Shown: positions 26,482 through 35,475 of the stretch, in pieces
Position numbering within the stretch: the stretch's first letter is position 1
Layout of the letters: the number at the start of each line of letters is the position of its first letter
Source of the DNA: Streptomyces sp. NA02950
GTDB lineage: Bacteria; Actinomycetota; Actinomycetes; Streptomycetales; Streptomycetaceae
Length of the DNA: 64,000 nucleotides
Direction of reading: 5' to 3'
Assembly (NCBI RefSeq): GCF_013364155.1
Contig: NZ_CP054916.1
Span: 2,231,001 to 2,295,000, forward strand
Translations under genes and position numbers: made by a program
Notes under the pieces: generated by a model
Databases searched by the model: none
What the model saw: only the letters and a program-made list of their open reading frames with translations
Told to the model about the DNA's origin: nothing

Positions 26482-27267
26482 GTGCCGTCCGCCGAGCCCA
26501 AGACCGCCGCCGCCAGCTCCGGCGGCGTCCAGTCCCTCGAGCGCGCCTTCGATCTGCTGGAGCGGATGGCGGACGCCGGGGGCGAGGTGGGCCTGAGCGA
26601 ACTCTCCACCAGCAGCGGGCTGCCGCTGCCCACCATCCACCGGCTGATGCGCACCCTGGTGGCCTGCGGCTATGTGCGCCAGCAGCCCAACCGCCGCTAT
26701 GCCCTCGGCCCCCGGCTGATCCGGCTCGGGGAGAGCTCCGCGCGGCTGCTGGGCACCTGGGCACGGCCGTATCTGGCGCGGCTGGTGGAGGAGACCGGCG
26801 AAACCGCCAACATGGCCCTCCTCGACGGCGACGAGGTGGTGTACGTCGCGCAGGTGCCGTCCCGCCATTCGATGCGGATGTTCACCGAGGTCGGCCGGCG
26901 GGTGCTGCCGCACACCACGGGTGTCGGCAAGGCGCTGCTGGCCACCGCTGCCCCGGACGAGGTGCGCGCCCTGCTGGCCCGTACCGGGATGCCGCCGGTG
27001 ACCCCCCGGACGATCACCACGCCGGACGAGTTCCTGGAGGCGCTGCGCCGGGTGCGCGAGACGGGCTACGCGGTGGACGACAACGAGCAGGAGATGGGCG
27101 TGCGCTGTCTCGCGGTACCGGTGCCCGACTCGCCGACCGCGGCGGCCATCTCGATCTCGGGCCCGGCGGGCCGGGTGACCGAGGAGGCCACGGACGACAT
27201 CGTGCCGATCCTCAAGGAGGTCGCGGCCGAGCTGTCGGGCGCCCTGGCGAGCACCGGGTCCGCCTAG
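26482..27267 (+). CDS. allR: IclR family regulator of ureide genes
   Basis: This 261-residue regulator has an N-terminal winged helix (residues 14-75: LSELSTSSGLPLPTIHRLMR) and an IclR effector domain (LPHTTGVGKALLATA, GYAVDDNEQEMGVRCLAVPV). GTG 26482 follows AAAGGAAACGCCGAC; a GTG six codons upstream is weaker. It is divergent from allB-alc. The position matches the AllR repressor of Streptomyces coelicolor, which controls allantoin genes; effector identity (allantoate or glyoxylate) is by analogy. Its stop codon lies inside the terminal repeat of a MITE-like element. Confidence 0.85.
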   Translation: MPSAEPKTAAASSGGVQSLERAFDLLERMADAGGEVGLSELSTSSGLPLPTIHRLMRTLVACGYVRQQPNRRYALGPRLIRLGESSARLLGTWARPYLARLVEETGETANMALLDGDEVVYVAQVPSRHSMRMFTEVGRRVLPHTTGVGKALLATAAPDEVRALLARTGMPPVTPRTITTPDEFLEALRRVRETGYAVDDNEQEMGVRCLAVPVPDSPTAAAISISGPAGRVTEEATDDIVPILKEVAAELSGALASTGSA

Positions 27268-27430
27268 GTCCTGTCCGGTGGATCTTTGAGGATCAGCCCG
27301 CGGCGTCTGGTGCGTGCGATCGCAAGGCGGAGGGTCGCCCTCGTAGTGGGCCTACTCGGGTGATCCCGACAACGCAGCGAGCGTGCGTGCCAGGCGTCGC
27401 GGGCCCGATAAGATCCACCGGACAGGACCT
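27266..27430. mobile_element. MITE-like element with 21-bp perfect terminal inverted repeats
   Basis: AGGTCCTGTCCGGTGGATCTT (27266-27286; 21 bp, inverted at 27410-27430) bounds a 165-bp non-coding element whose inner halves are also roughly complementary, so the whole can fold into one long hairpin. CTAG occurs at both outer edges (27264-27267 and 27431-27434) and may be a target duplication. A shorter relative lies at 38968-39026. Confidence 0.75.
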
Positions 27431-27458
27431 CTAGGGCCCGGCGGCCCACGGCGCCGGC

Positions 27459-27501
27459 GGCGGGGTCCGGTCCGCCCCGGACGAGCGGACCGGACCCCGC
27501 C
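27459..27501. terminator. bidirectional terminator hairpin
   Basis: GGCGGGGTCCGGTCCG (27459-27474) and its exact complement (27486-27501) form a 16-bp stem with an 11-nt loop between the convergent allR and the next hypothetical gene. Confidence 0.75.
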
Positions 27502-27520
27502 GACACGGCGGGCCCTGGGG

Positions 27521-27904
27521 TCACTCCCTCCCGCGGCCCTGCGGCACGCTGCCGAAGAGGTCGATCGCGACCCGTACACCGGTCAGCGCGGGGCCGAGCG
27601 CGCTGACCGAACCGAGGGCGCCCGCGATGAGCAGCAGCGAGCGGCGCAGCCGGTGCAGCTCGGGGGCGCCGGTGCGGACCATGGCGTCCAGCGCGGCGAG
27701 TTCGTCGTCCGCGATCGCGCGGTCGGGTAATTCGGCCGGATGGGCGGCCAGGTCACGCCTGAGCCGGGCGACGGCGCGGCGCAGCTCGGCCGCTCTCGGG
27801 TCGTCGTCGGTGCCGGACACTCGGCTGACTTCCATGACCGCGGCGTCCTCCACTGACGAGGCATCGGGTGGGCCCCAGAGCTTCGCGCCATCGTCGGACA
27901 ACAC
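27521..27904 (-). CDS. conserved hypothetical protein (DUF5955-like)
   Basis: This 127-residue protein starts at GTG 27904 (VLSDDGAKLWGPP) after GAAGGGCA; ATG 27835 is an internal alternative. Features are a helical segment LRRAVARLRRDLAAHPAELP, then DDELAALDAMVRTGAPELHR. A C-terminal hydrophobic stretch follows (LLLIAGALGSVSALGPALTG). It matches my memory of the Streptomyces DUF5955 family. The hydrophobic tail may contact membrane or partner helices. Function unknown. Confidence 0.7.
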   Translation of the reverse strand: MLSDDGAKLWGPPDASSVEDAAVMEVSRVSGTDDDPRAAELRRAVARLRRDLAAHPAELPDRAIADDELAALDAMVRTGAPELHRLRRSLLLIAGALGSVSALGPALTGVRVAIDLFGSVPQGRGRE

Positions 27905-28130
27905 TGCCCTTCGTCCCCTCGCACACTGGTGCACGAACCTGCCCCCTCTCCCTCTCTCCCATACGGCCGCCAGGCGCCAGGACCGGACACTGCACCGGAC
28001 ACAAGACCGGACACAAGGGGCCGCGGCTCAGTTAACGCCACGGTACGCACGCCGCGCCATACGGAGAGCGAAAATCAGACCGGCTGGGATGGATCGTCCG
28101 CAGCGGCGTTCGGTGCGGTAAGCAGGGCCC

Positions 28131-28739
28131 ATGGATCGCACCTCACGTGACAATGCGCAGGTCGCCGGAGTGCTGCTGGCGGCGGGCGGCGGACGGCGGC
28201 TGGGCGGACGGCCGAAGGCCCTGTTGAGGCACCGGGGGCGGCCGCTGGTGGAGCACGCGGCGCGCGCGCTGCGGGAGGGCGGCTGCGCCCCGGTGCACAT
28301 CGTGCTGGGCGCCGCCGCCGAGGAGGTGCGGGCCCGGGCCGAACTGCCCGGCTGCGTCCTGGTCGACAATCCGGACTGGGAAGGCGGCATGGGCTCTTCG
28401 CTGCGGGCCGGGCTGGCCTCGCTGGCGGCGACGGGTGCGTCGGCGGCGCTGGTCACGCTGGTGGATCAGCCCGGTATCGGCGCCGAGGCGGTGGCCCGGC
28501 TGCTGGCCGCGTACCGCTCGCCGGACAGCCTGGCGGCCGCGGTGTACGACGGGGTGCGGGGCCATCCGGTGCTGTTCGGGGCGGACCGGTGGGCCGATGT
28601 CGCGGCGGACGCGGTGGGCGACCGCGGGGCGCGCGACTATCTGCGGGCGCACCGAACGGCGCTCACGCTCGTGGACTGCTCGGACATCGCTCGACCGGGT
28701 GACATCGACACCACCGAGGACTTGACGCTGCTGGAGTGA
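28131..28739 (+). CDS. MocA-like nucleotidyltransferase (molybdenum cofactor cytidylyltransferase family)
   Basis: This 202-residue protein has the NTP-transferase signature LLAAGGGRRLGGRPKALL at residue 15, then LVDNPDWEGGMGSSLRAG, TLVDQPGI and GHPVLFG. MocA/PucB enzymes transfer CMP to molybdopterin for xanthine dehydrogenase-type enzymes. In this window xanthine dehydrogenase and its XdhC factor lie about 27 kb away, so the maturation functions are split. It is upstream of aceB but separated from it by a 230-bp regulated promoter region. Confidence 0.85.
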   Translation: MDRTSRDNAQVAGVLLAAGGGRRLGGRPKALLRHRGRPLVEHAARALREGGCAPVHIVLGAAAEEVRARAELPGCVLVDNPDWEGGMGSSLRAGLASLAATGASAALVTLVDQPGIGAEAVARLLAAYRSPDSLAAAVYDGVRGHPVLFGADRWADVAADAVGDRGARDYLRAHRTALTLVDCSDIARPGDIDTTEDLTLLE

Positions 28740-28819
28740 ACCGGGGTGGCACCGGGGGCCATGGGGAGGCCGGCGCGGAGGCCGATGCGGGGCCGATGGG
28801 GTGAGGAGCAGCTCTCCCC

Positions 28820-28881
28820 TCAACAAAAGATTGAAGTTCCACCATAAGGAAATTACTATCCACAGATCAGAAGGTCTGTGG
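28820..28881 (+). promoter_or_regulatory. aceB promoter with overlapping operator candidates
   Basis: TTGAAG (28831-28836) and TACTAT (28854-28859) are 17 bp apart. A degenerate copy of the allB box, TCAACA-AAA-GATTGA (28820-28834), overlaps the -35 hexamer. A second inverted repeat, CCACAGA-N8-TCTGTGG (28860-28881), covers the predicted start site. Two regulators may act here. Confidence 0.55.
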
Positions 28882-28970
28882 GGCGTCAGGCTGCCCGCAC
28901 GACGCCGCACCGCCCTTCTCCCACCCCCGGCACCCCGTGCCACGCACCGCCTCCTAAGGAGTGTCCGCTC

Positions 28971-30590
28971 ATGCCAGCACCAGCGCCGTCCCCGCTGGCC
29001 GTTGTCGACACCGAACCTCTGGACCGCCAGGGCGAGGTGCTGACCGACGCGGCCCTGGCCTTCCTCGCCACGCTGCACGACCGCTTCACCCCGCGCCGCG
29101 ACACCCTGCTCGCCCGCCGCGCGGAGCGCCGCGCCGAGATCGCCCGCGCCAGCAGCCTGGACTTCCTCCCCGAAACGGCCGCCATCCGCGAGGACCCCGA
29201 CTGGCGGGTGGCCCCGGCACCGCCCGCCCTCGAGGACCGCCGGGTGGAGATCACCGGCCCCACCGACCGCAAGATGACCATCAACGCCCTCAACTCCGGG
29301 GCCCGGGTCTGGCTCGCCGACTTCGAGGACGCGTCCGCCCCCACCTGGGAGAACGTGATCGGCGGCCAGCTCAATCTGATCGACGCCTACGAGCGCCGGA
29401 TCGACTTCACCTCCCCCGAGGGCAAGCGCTACGCCCTGCGCCCGGACGAGGAGCTGGCCACCGTGGTCACCCGGCCGCGCGGCTGGCACCTCGACGAGCG
29501 CCATCTGCGGGCCTCCGACGGCCGCGCGGTGCCCGGCGCGCTGGTCGACTTCGGGCTCTACTTCTTCCACAACGCACACCGGCTGCTGGAGCGCGGCAAG
29601 GGACCGTACTTCTACCTCCCCAAGACCGAGTCCCATCTGGAGGCCCGCCTCTGGAACGACGTCTTCGTCTTCGCACAGGACTACGTGGGCATTCCGCAAG
29701 GGACCATCCGCGCCACCGTCCTGATCGAGACAATCACCGCCGCCTACGAGATGGAGGAGATCCTCCACGAGCTGCGCGACCATGCCTCCGGGCTCAACGC
29801 GGGCCGCTGGGACTACCTCTTCTCCATCGTCAAGAACTTCCGTGACGCCGGCCCCGGCTTCGTCCTCCCCGACCGCAACGCGGTCACCATGACCACCCCG
29901 TTCATGCGCGCCTACACCGAACTCCTGGTGCGCACCTGCCACAAGCGCGGGGCCCACGCGATCGGCGGGATGGCCGCGTTCATCCCCAGCCGCCGCGATC
30001 CGGAGGTCAACGCCGTCGCCCTGGAGAAGGTCCGGGCGGACAAGGACCGTGAGGCGGGCGACGGTTTCGACGGCTCCTGGGTCGCCCACCCGGATCTGGT
30101 CCCGGTCGCCCGCGCCGGCTTCGACGCGGTCCTCGGCGACCGGCCGCACCAGAAGGACCGGCTGCGCGAGGACGTCCACGTCACCGCGGCCGAGCTGATC
30201 GACATCTCCTCGGTGGACGCCGGGCCCACCTACGCGGGGCTGCGCAACGCCGTCCAGGTCGGGATCCGCTACATCGAGGCGTGGCTGCGCGGACTGGGTG
30301 CCGTCGCCATCTTCAACCTGATGGAGGACGCCGCCACCGCCGAGATCTCCCGGTCCCAGATCTGGCAGTGGATCAACGCGGGTGTGGTGTTCGAGAACGG
30401 CGAGAAGGCCACGGCCGACCTGGTGCGCCGGGTGGCGGCCGAGGAACTCGCGGCGATCCGCGAGGAGACCGGGCCGGAGGGCTACGCCACCGGTAAGTGG
30501 GACCAGGCACACGATCTGCTGCTGAAGGTGGCGCTCGACGAGGACTACGCGGAGTTCCTCACCCTGCCCGCCTACGCGCTGCTGGACTGA
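28971..30590 (+). CDS. aceB: malate synthase A
   Basis: This 539-residue enzyme condenses glyoxylate with acetyl-CoA to malate. Family marks are [25 protein letters not shown], the acetyl-CoA/glyoxylate site [39 protein letters not shown] and [22 protein letters not shown] 28971 follows TAAGGAG. No isocitrate lyase is near. The location among ureide genes and the shared operator point to use of purine-derived glyoxylate. It converges with a fucosidase gene across a strong terminator. Confidence 0.96.
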   Translation: MPAPAPSPLAVVDTEPLDRQGEVLTDAALAFLATLHDRFTPRRDTLLARRAERRAEIARASSLDFLPETAAIREDPDWRVAPAPPALEDRRVEITGPTDRKMTINALNSGARVWLADFEDASAPTWENVIGGQLNLIDAYERRIDFTSPEGKRYALRPDEELATVVTRPRGWHLDERHLRASDGRAVPGALVDFGLYFFHNAHRLLERGKGPYFYLPKTESHLEARLWNDVFVFAQDYVGIPQGTIRATVLIETITAAYEMEEILHELRDHASGLNAGRWDYLFSIVKNFRDAGPGFVLPDRNAVTMTTPFMRAYTELLVRTCHKRGAHAIGGMAAFIPSRRDPEVNAVALEKVRADKDREAGDGFDGSWVAHPDLVPVARAGFDAVLGDRPHQKDRLREDVHVTAAELIDISSVDAGPTYAGLRNAVQVGIRYIEAWLRGLGAVAIFNLMEDAATAEISRSQIWQWINAGVVFENGEKATADLVRRVAAEELAAIREETGPEGYATGKWDQAHDLLLKVALDEDYAEFLTLPAYALLD

Positions 30591-30610
30591 GCCGTACCGA
30601 CGGGCGGAGA

Positions 30611-30660
30611 GCAGGGGCCCCGGACCACTGGAGAGCGCCGTCGCGGTCCGGGGCCCCTGC
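30611..30660. terminator. bidirectional terminator hairpin
   Basis: GCAGGGGCCCCGGACC (30611-30626) and its exact complement (30645-30660) form a 16-bp stem with an 18-nt loop between convergent aceB and the fucosidase gene. Confidence 0.8.
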
Positions 30661-30667
30661 CGTGCCG

Positions 30668-32554
30668 TCAGGGGGTGAAGAGCTGGGAGCTCGGCACGAT
30701 CCGCTGGGACTGATCCGGACTGGACCACAGCAGCTTCATATGGGCCTCGCCGGTCCGCTCGGTGTAGTCGATCCTGATGGTGTGGCGGTGTCCGGCGCGC
30801 AGCGCGACGGTCGCCTTGTCGACCCGCGGCTCGTGCGGGGTGGTGGAGTCGATGACCAGCCGGCCGTCGATCCACACCCGGGCCGTGTCGTCGGAGACGG
30901 TGGTGAGGGTGTAGGTCTCGCTGTGGCGGGGCTCCAGGAAGCCCGTCCACCGGACCCCGAAGTGGTCCACGGGCACCGCGGGATCCGGTGAACCGGCGAA
31001 CTTCCAGGCGTGGTTGACGGTCGGGTCGGTCCGGGTGACGGCGGGCTGCCCGGTGAAGGTGTCATTGGCGTAGATCTCCGCCCGCAGTCCCTTTCCAGCC
31101 CCCGGCGGGACGGACGCCGGGGGCTTCACCGACAGCGCGATCACCGAGGCGGTGGGGTCCGGCGCGCCACCGGCCGGGGTGAGGTCGAAGCCGTCCCCGG
31201 CCTCGGTGACCGTGATCCGCTGTCCGCCGCCCAGCACCCGTGCGCCGGTCACCCGGAACGGTGTCCTCGCGCTGAGGTGGAGGGACCGCCCGGCGGCGGG
31301 CCAGGAGGTGACGGACGCGTAGAGGGTGTTGCCCCGCCGGCTGACCGCGCCCCAGGAGGGCTCGGCCACCAGCCCGGGGGCACCCGCACCGTACACCGCC
31401 CGGCCCTGACCGTCCGTCCGCAGCCAGTCGCCGATGGCGCGCAGCCGGTCGACGGAGGGCTGGGGCACCCGGCCGAGCCGGTCGGGGCCGACGTTGAGCA
31501 GGTAGTTGCCACCGCGGCCGGCGATGTCCAGCAGATCGCGGGTGAGGGTGGCCGGGGACTTCCAGTTCTGGTCGTACTTCGCGTACCCCCAGTGGTCGTT
31601 GAGGGTCATACAGCTCTCCCAGAGCTGGCCGTCCACCGGGGCGCCGGGGATCTCCTGCTCGGGGGTGCCGTAGTCACCGTCCACGACGCGCCGCTTGCCG
31701 ACCCGGTTGTTGATGACGAGGCCGGGGTCGAGCCCGCGCAGATATGCCTCCAGACGTTCACCGTCCCGCGGGGACCAGCGGTTGACGGGGTTGTCCGTGT
31801 CCCATTCTCCGTCGAACCACAGCAGATCCGGGTGATAGCCGTCGATCAGCTCCTTGAGCTGCGCGTACATCCGCTTCTCGTAGGCCGGGAAGGTGGCGGG
31901 GCCGGCGAAGTCGGGGTCGTGCCAGTCCCAGATCGAGTAGTAGAAGCCCAGCTTGATCCCGGCGTCGTCGGCGGCGGACTTCAACTCGGCCAGGATGTCG
32001 CGCCGCTTGTCGAAGGAGGAGTGGTCGCGCAGGTTCCAGCCGTTGTGCCGGGTCGGCCACATCGCATAGCCGTCGTGGTGCTTGGAGGTGATGACGATGT
32101 AGCGCTGTCCGGCGTCCTTGGCGGCCTTGACGACCGCCTTCGCGTCGAAGGCGGCGGGGTTGAAGCCCTGGGCGATGTCCTCGTACTCGCGCCGGGGGAT
32201 GGAGCAACTCCGCTGGATCCACTCGGCGTTGCGGCAGACCGAGCCGTCGGTGCGGGTGTACTCGCCCTCCAGCTGGGAGTAGGCGCCGAAGTGGAGGAAC
32301 ATCCCGAAGCGGTCCTGCCGCCACCAGGCGGTGCGGTCGGCGGTGAACGGGTCGTCGGTCGCGTAGTCGGTGCCGGGACCCGCCGCGGCGCGGGCGGTGG
32401 GTGCGGCGGGTGCGGCCACTGCCGGGGCGGGCCCGGCGAGGCCGGGGCCGGTGAGGATCGTGGCGAGCACCAGCCCGAGCAGCACGCTCAGCGCGCGCCT
32501 CGGTCTCGGTGACGGTGATCGGAGGAATCTGCGGGCTCGTCCGGGCATACGCAT
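30668..32554 (-). CDS. secreted alpha-L-fucosidase (GH29) with C-terminal PA14-like domain
   Basis: This 628-residue secreted glycosidase has a Sec signal (about residues 1-50, Ala-rich end). The GH29 catalytic barrel covers about residues 65-400: WWRQDRFGMFLHFGAYS, YIVITSKHHDGYAMW, GFYYSIWDWH, the nucleophile region DLLWFDGEWD and NYLLNVGPDRLG. A PA14-like carbohydrate-binding module follows at about 490-628 (GLRAEIYANDTFTG, VRWTGFLEPRHSETYTL). ATG 32554 follows AGGAG. It releases terminal fucose from glycans. Confidence 0.92.
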   Translation of the reverse strand: MRMPGRARRFLRSPSPRPRRALSVLLGLVLATILTGPGLAGPAPAVAAPAAPTARAAAGPGTDYATDDPFTADRTAWWRQDRFGMFLHFGAYSQLEGEYTRTDGSVCRNAEWIQRSCSIPRREYEDIAQGFNPAAFDAKAVVKAAKDAGQRYIVITSKHHDGYAMWPTRHNGWNLRDHSSFDKRRDILAELKSAADDAGIKLGFYYSIWDWHDPDFAGPATFPAYEKRMYAQLKELIDGYHPDLLWFDGEWDTDNPVNRWSPRDGERLEAYLRGLDPGLVINNRVGKRRVVDGDYGTPEQEIPGAPVDGQLWESCMTLNDHWGYAKYDQNWKSPATLTRDLLDIAGRGGNYLLNVGPDRLGRVPQPSVDRLRAIGDWLRTDGQGRAVYGAGAPGLVAEPSWGAVSRRGNTLYASVTSWPAAGRSLHLSARTPFRVTGARVLGGGQRITVTEAGDGFDLTPAGGAPDPTASVIALSVKPPASVPPGAGKGLRAEIYANDTFTGQPAVTRTDPTVNHAWKFAGSPDPAVPVDHFGVRWTGFLEPRHSETYTLTTVSDDTARVWIDGRLVIDSTTPHEPRVDKATVALRAGHRHTIRIDYTERTGEAHMKLLWSSPDQSQRIVPSSQLFTP

Positions 32555-32611
32555 GGCGGCTCCTGTGCTCGTGCGGAGGTCGGACAGGAGGGCTGGCCAG
32601 CCGCGTACGGG

Positions 32612-32640
32612 AACCTAGAGCCGTAAAGGTTGGATGTCAA
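32612..32640 (-). promoter_or_regulatory. predicted promoter of the fucosidase gene
   Basis: On the minus strand TTGACA (32635-32640) and TAGGTT (32612-32617) are spaced by exactly 17 bp, about 50 bp upstream of the ATG. A CGATGAAT motif occurs twice further upstream (near 32654 and 32707), possibly regulator half-sites. Confidence 0.6.
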
Positions 32641-32831
32641 CGGACCTCGTACCCGATGAATGCCCGTCAACCTCCGCCGGGAGAGCATTTCAGAGGTCAA
32701 GCCATCCGATGAATCTCCCGAACAGGGGCAGCGCAGTCAGAAAGGGAACCGCACCCGGAGACCGCGGGCCGAAGCCCCCGGTCGCCGGGTGCGGTCGCCG
32801 CCACGGACCCGGTGCGCATGCCGGGCCCGCG

Positions 32832-32861
32832 TCCGGCCGGGAGCCGTCCCTCCCGGCCGGA
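32832..32861 (-). terminator. hairpin terminator of the deaminase/ureide operon
   Basis: TCCGGCCGGGAG (32832-32843) and its exact complement (32850-32861) form a 12-bp stem with a 6-nt loop, 9 bp past the 8-oxoguanine deaminase stop. A second hairpin, CCGCACCCGG/CCGGGTGCGG, lies at 32749-32794. Confidence 0.7.
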
Positions 32862-32869
32862 GCCCTGGG

Positions 32870-34240
32870 TCACCCGTCGGCCGCGATACGGGCCAGCCGG
32901 TGCGCCTGGTCGCGCGCGCTCCGCGCGATCTCGTCCTCGTCGGCGGTGAGCAACCGCCCCTCCTCCACCACCGGTTCGCCGTTCACCAGCGACAGGGTGA
33001 CCGGGGCCGCCGCGCCGAGGACGAGCGCCGCGACCGGGTCGGCGATGGTCGAGTGTCCGATGCCGTCCAGCTTCCACAGCACCAGGTCGGCCAGTTTGCC
33101 CGGCTCCAGGGAGCCGATCTGGTCCTGCCGTCCCAGCACCTGAGCGCCGCCGTAGGTGCCGAGACGCAGCGCCTGACGTACGGTCAGCGCCTTCTCGCGG
33201 TGGCTGCCGAGCCGGTTGACCAGCAGGGCGTTGCGCAGTTCGGTGTGGAGTTCACCGGACTCGTTGGACGCGGTGCCGTCCACCCCCAGGCCGACCGGCA
33301 CCCGCGCCGCGAGCAGATCCGGCACCCGCGCGATACCTGCGGCGAGCCGGGCGTTGGACGAGGGGCAGTGGGCCACACCGGTGCCGGTCCGGGCGAAGGC
33401 GGCGATGTCGGCGTCGTTCATGTGGACGCAGTGGGCCATCCAGACGTCCTCGCCCAGCCAGCCGGTCGATGCGAGGTAGTCGGTGGGGCCCATGCCGAAC
33501 AGCTCATGGCAGAACTTCTCCTCCTCCACGGTCTCCGAGCCGTGGGTGTGCAGCCGTACGCCCTTGCGGCGGGCCAGGGCCGCGCCCTCGCGGAGCAGTG
33601 CGGTGGAGACGGAGAAGGGTGAGCAGGGCGCGACCGCGATCTGGAGCATCGAGTCGAACGAGCCGTCGTGGTGGGTGTCGATCGCCTCCTCCGTGGCGGT
33701 CAGCGCGCCCTCGGTGGTCTCCACGGCGAAGTCCGGCGGCAGCCCGCCCGCGGAGGCCCCGCGGTCCATGGAGCCGCGCGCGGCGGTGAACCGCACCCCC
33801 AGCTCCCGCGCCGCGCGGATCTCGGCGCCGAGCAGATCGCCGGTGCCGCGCGGAAAGACGTAGTGGTGGTCCATGGCGGTGGTGACCCCGCCACGCGCCA
33901 TCATCGCGAGCGAGCCGCGGGCCGCCGCGTGGACCATCTGCTCGTCGATCCGCGCCCAGGTCGGATAGAGCGCCACCAGCCAGTCGAAGAGGTTGCAGTC
34001 CTGGGCCAGACCGCGGGTGAGCCACTGGTAGAAGTGGTGATGGGTGTTGACCAGGCCCGGGGTGGCCAGATGGCCGGTGCCGTCGATCCGGCGGACCACA
34101 CCTTCCAGCTCCCGGGGCGCGGGTCCGGCGCCGACCGACTCGATGCGGTTGCCCGCGACGACCAGATGCCCGGAGGTGTACTCGGTGTCGTCGGCGTCCA
34201 CGGTGGCGACGGCACAGTTCTCGATGACGGTGCGGTTCAC
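32870..34240 (-). CDS. 8-oxoguanine deaminase
   Basis: This 456-residue amidohydrolase of the TrzN/AtzA-like group deaminates 8-oxoguanine to urate. Metal ligands are VNTHHHFYQWLTRG, RLHTHGSETVEEE, WMAHCVHMND and GLGVDGTASNESGEL. GTG 34240 follows GAAGGGCGCC. It is downstream of urate oxidase on the same strand (12-bp gap), so its product would feed the next enzyme. Guanine or another hydroxypurine as substrate cannot be excluded from sequence alone. Confidence 0.88.
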   Translation of the reverse strand: MNRTVIENCAVATVDADDTEYTSGHLVVAGNRIESVGAGPAPRELEGVVRRIDGTGHLATPGLVNTHHHFYQWLTRGLAQDCNLFDWLVALYPTWARIDEQMVHAAARGSLAMMARGGVTTAMDHHYVFPRGTGDLLGAEIRAARELGVRFTAARGSMDRGASAGGLPPDFAVETTEGALTATEEAIDTHHDGSFDSMLQIAVAPCSPFSVSTALLREGAALARRKGVRLHTHGSETVEEEKFCHELFGMGPTDYLASTGWLGEDVWMAHCVHMNDADIAAFARTGTGVAHCPSSNARLAAGIARVPDLLAARVPVGLGVDGTASNESGELHTELRNALLVNRLGSHREKALTVRQALRLGTYGGAQVLGRQDQIGSLEPGKLADLVLWKLDGIGHSTIADPVAALVLGAAAPVTLSLVNGEPVVEEGRLLTADEDEIARSARDQAHRLARIAADG

Positions 34241-34252
34241 GTACGGCGCCCT

Positions 34253-35134
34253 TCAGTCGGTGGGGATCCGGGGCGTGGCACCGTCCCGCAGCACGGTGGC
34301 CTCGATCAGGCCGTAGGGCCGGTCGGCGGCGTAGTACACCTCGTTGTCGTTCTTGAGGCCGAAGGGCTCCAGATCCACCAGGAAGTGGTGCTTGTTGGGG
34401 AGGGAGAGCCGTATCTCGTCGATGTCCGGCCGCTGTTCGATGACGCGGGCGCCCATCTGGTACAGCGTCTGCTGGAGCGAGAGCGAATAGGTTTCGGCGA
34501 AGGCGGTCAGCAGATGGCCGCGCGTCTCGGTGTAGCTCTGCTCCCAGTCCGGCATCGGCCGGGTGTCATCGCTCCAGCCGGAGCGCCAGCGGGCGTGCAC
34601 CTCGGTGGCGAGGATGCGGTCGCGGGCCTCGGGCAGGGTGGTGTACTTGTCCTTGACGTAGCCCCAGAACTCGGAGTCGGTGGAGTTCAGGACGGTGAGG
34701 TCGGTCAGCCCGGAGACCACTTCCCAGCGCTCGCCGTCGTAGGAGATCTGGGCGGTGCGGGTCTCCCGGCCGGAGCGGACGAAGGAGTGCCGGGCCTCGC
34801 CGGAGGTCTCGATCCGGTCCCAGGAGTACTCCTCGATCCGGATCCGGGCGGAGTGGATCGGCTCCTGGCTGGTGACGAAGTGGCGGGCCAGGTGGATGCC
34901 GAACTGCTCGGCCGATGTGATGCCGTGTTCCTTGGCGAAGGCGTACACGGTGTTCTTGGTGGTGTCGGTGGGCAGCACATGGGCGTTGCTGCCGGAGAGG
35001 TGGACCTCGTCCATGTCGCCGGAGAGCGCCACCGAGACGTTCAGGTCCTTGATGTGGTGGACGGCGCCGTCGCGCACCACGCGGACGACACGGCATTCGG
35101 CTTTGCCGTACTGGTTCTGGCCGAGCTCGGGCAT
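34253..35134 (-). CDS. pucL: factor-independent urate oxidase (uricase)
   Basis: This 293-residue cofactor-less enzyme oxidises urate to 5-hydroxyisourate. Two T-fold halves are visible: NQYGKAECRVVRVVRDG (catalytic Lys) and LPTDTTKNTVYAFAKEHG (catalytic Thr), then IRLSLPNKHHFLVDLEPFGL in the second half. ATG 35134 is preferred with GAGGGAG nine bases upstream; the TTG at 35143 abuts that site. It follows the HIU hydrolase gene by 5 bp and is part of the uraD-uraH-uricase-deaminase operon. Confidence 0.95.
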   Translation of the reverse strand: MPELGQNQYGKAECRVVRVVRDGAVHHIKDLNVSVALSGDMDEVHLSGSNAHVLPTDTTKNTVYAFAKEHGITSAEQFGIHLARHFVTSQEPIHSARIRIEEYSWDRIETSGEARHSFVRSGRETRTAQISYDGERWEVVSGLTDLTVLNSTDSEFWGYVKDKYTTLPEARDRILATEVHARWRSGWSDDTRPMPDWEQSYTETRGHLLTAFAETYSLSLQQTLYQMGARVIEQRPDIDEIRLSLPNKHHFLVDLEPFGLKNDNEVYYAADRPYGLIEATVLRDGATPRIPTD

Positions 35135-35139
35135 CGGGC

Positions 35140-35475
35140 TCAACTCCCTCGGTATACGGAGTAGCCGAACGGGGTGAGCAGCAGCGGTACGTGGTAGTGC
35201 TCACCCGGTTCGACGGCGAAGACGACCGCCACTTCGGGGAAGAAGGCGTGGGGCAGATACGGCCCGGTGGCGAAGCGCAGCCGTACCTCGGTGGTGCCCT
35301 CGGGGAGGGCGGGCAGATCCTTGCAGCGGCCGTCGGCGTCGGTGGCGGAGGTGGCGTGCGGGGTCCAGTCCGCACCGCTCGCGCCCCGGGCGGACAGCTC
35401 CACGTCGACGCCCGCGGCCGGGCGGCCGACGCTGGTGTCCAGGATGTGGGTGGACACGGAGGTGGCGGTCGCCAT
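35140..35475 (-). CDS. uraH: 5-hydroxyisourate hydrolase (transthyretin-like)
   Basis: This 111-residue transthyretin-related enzyme hydrolyses 5-hydroxyisourate to OHCU. Family signatures are VSTHILDTSVGRPAAGVDVE with the catalytic His, and the C-terminal tetrapeptide YRGS. HYHVPLLLTPFGYSVYRGS includes further active-site His and Tyr. Its ATG overlaps the OHCU decarboxylase stop by one base (TGATG). Confidence 0.95.
   Translation of the reverse strand: MATATSVSTHILDTSVGRPAAGVDVELSARGASGADWTPHATSATDADGRCKDLPALPEGTTEVRLRFATGPYLPHAFFPEVAVVFAVEPGEHYHVPLLLTPFGYSVYRGS

Noticed and set aside
23724..26654. A 976-codon open frame on the minus strand spanning alc, allB and beyond.
   Set aside because: It is an artefact of high GC; allantoicase and allantoinase motifs define two separate genes in different frames.
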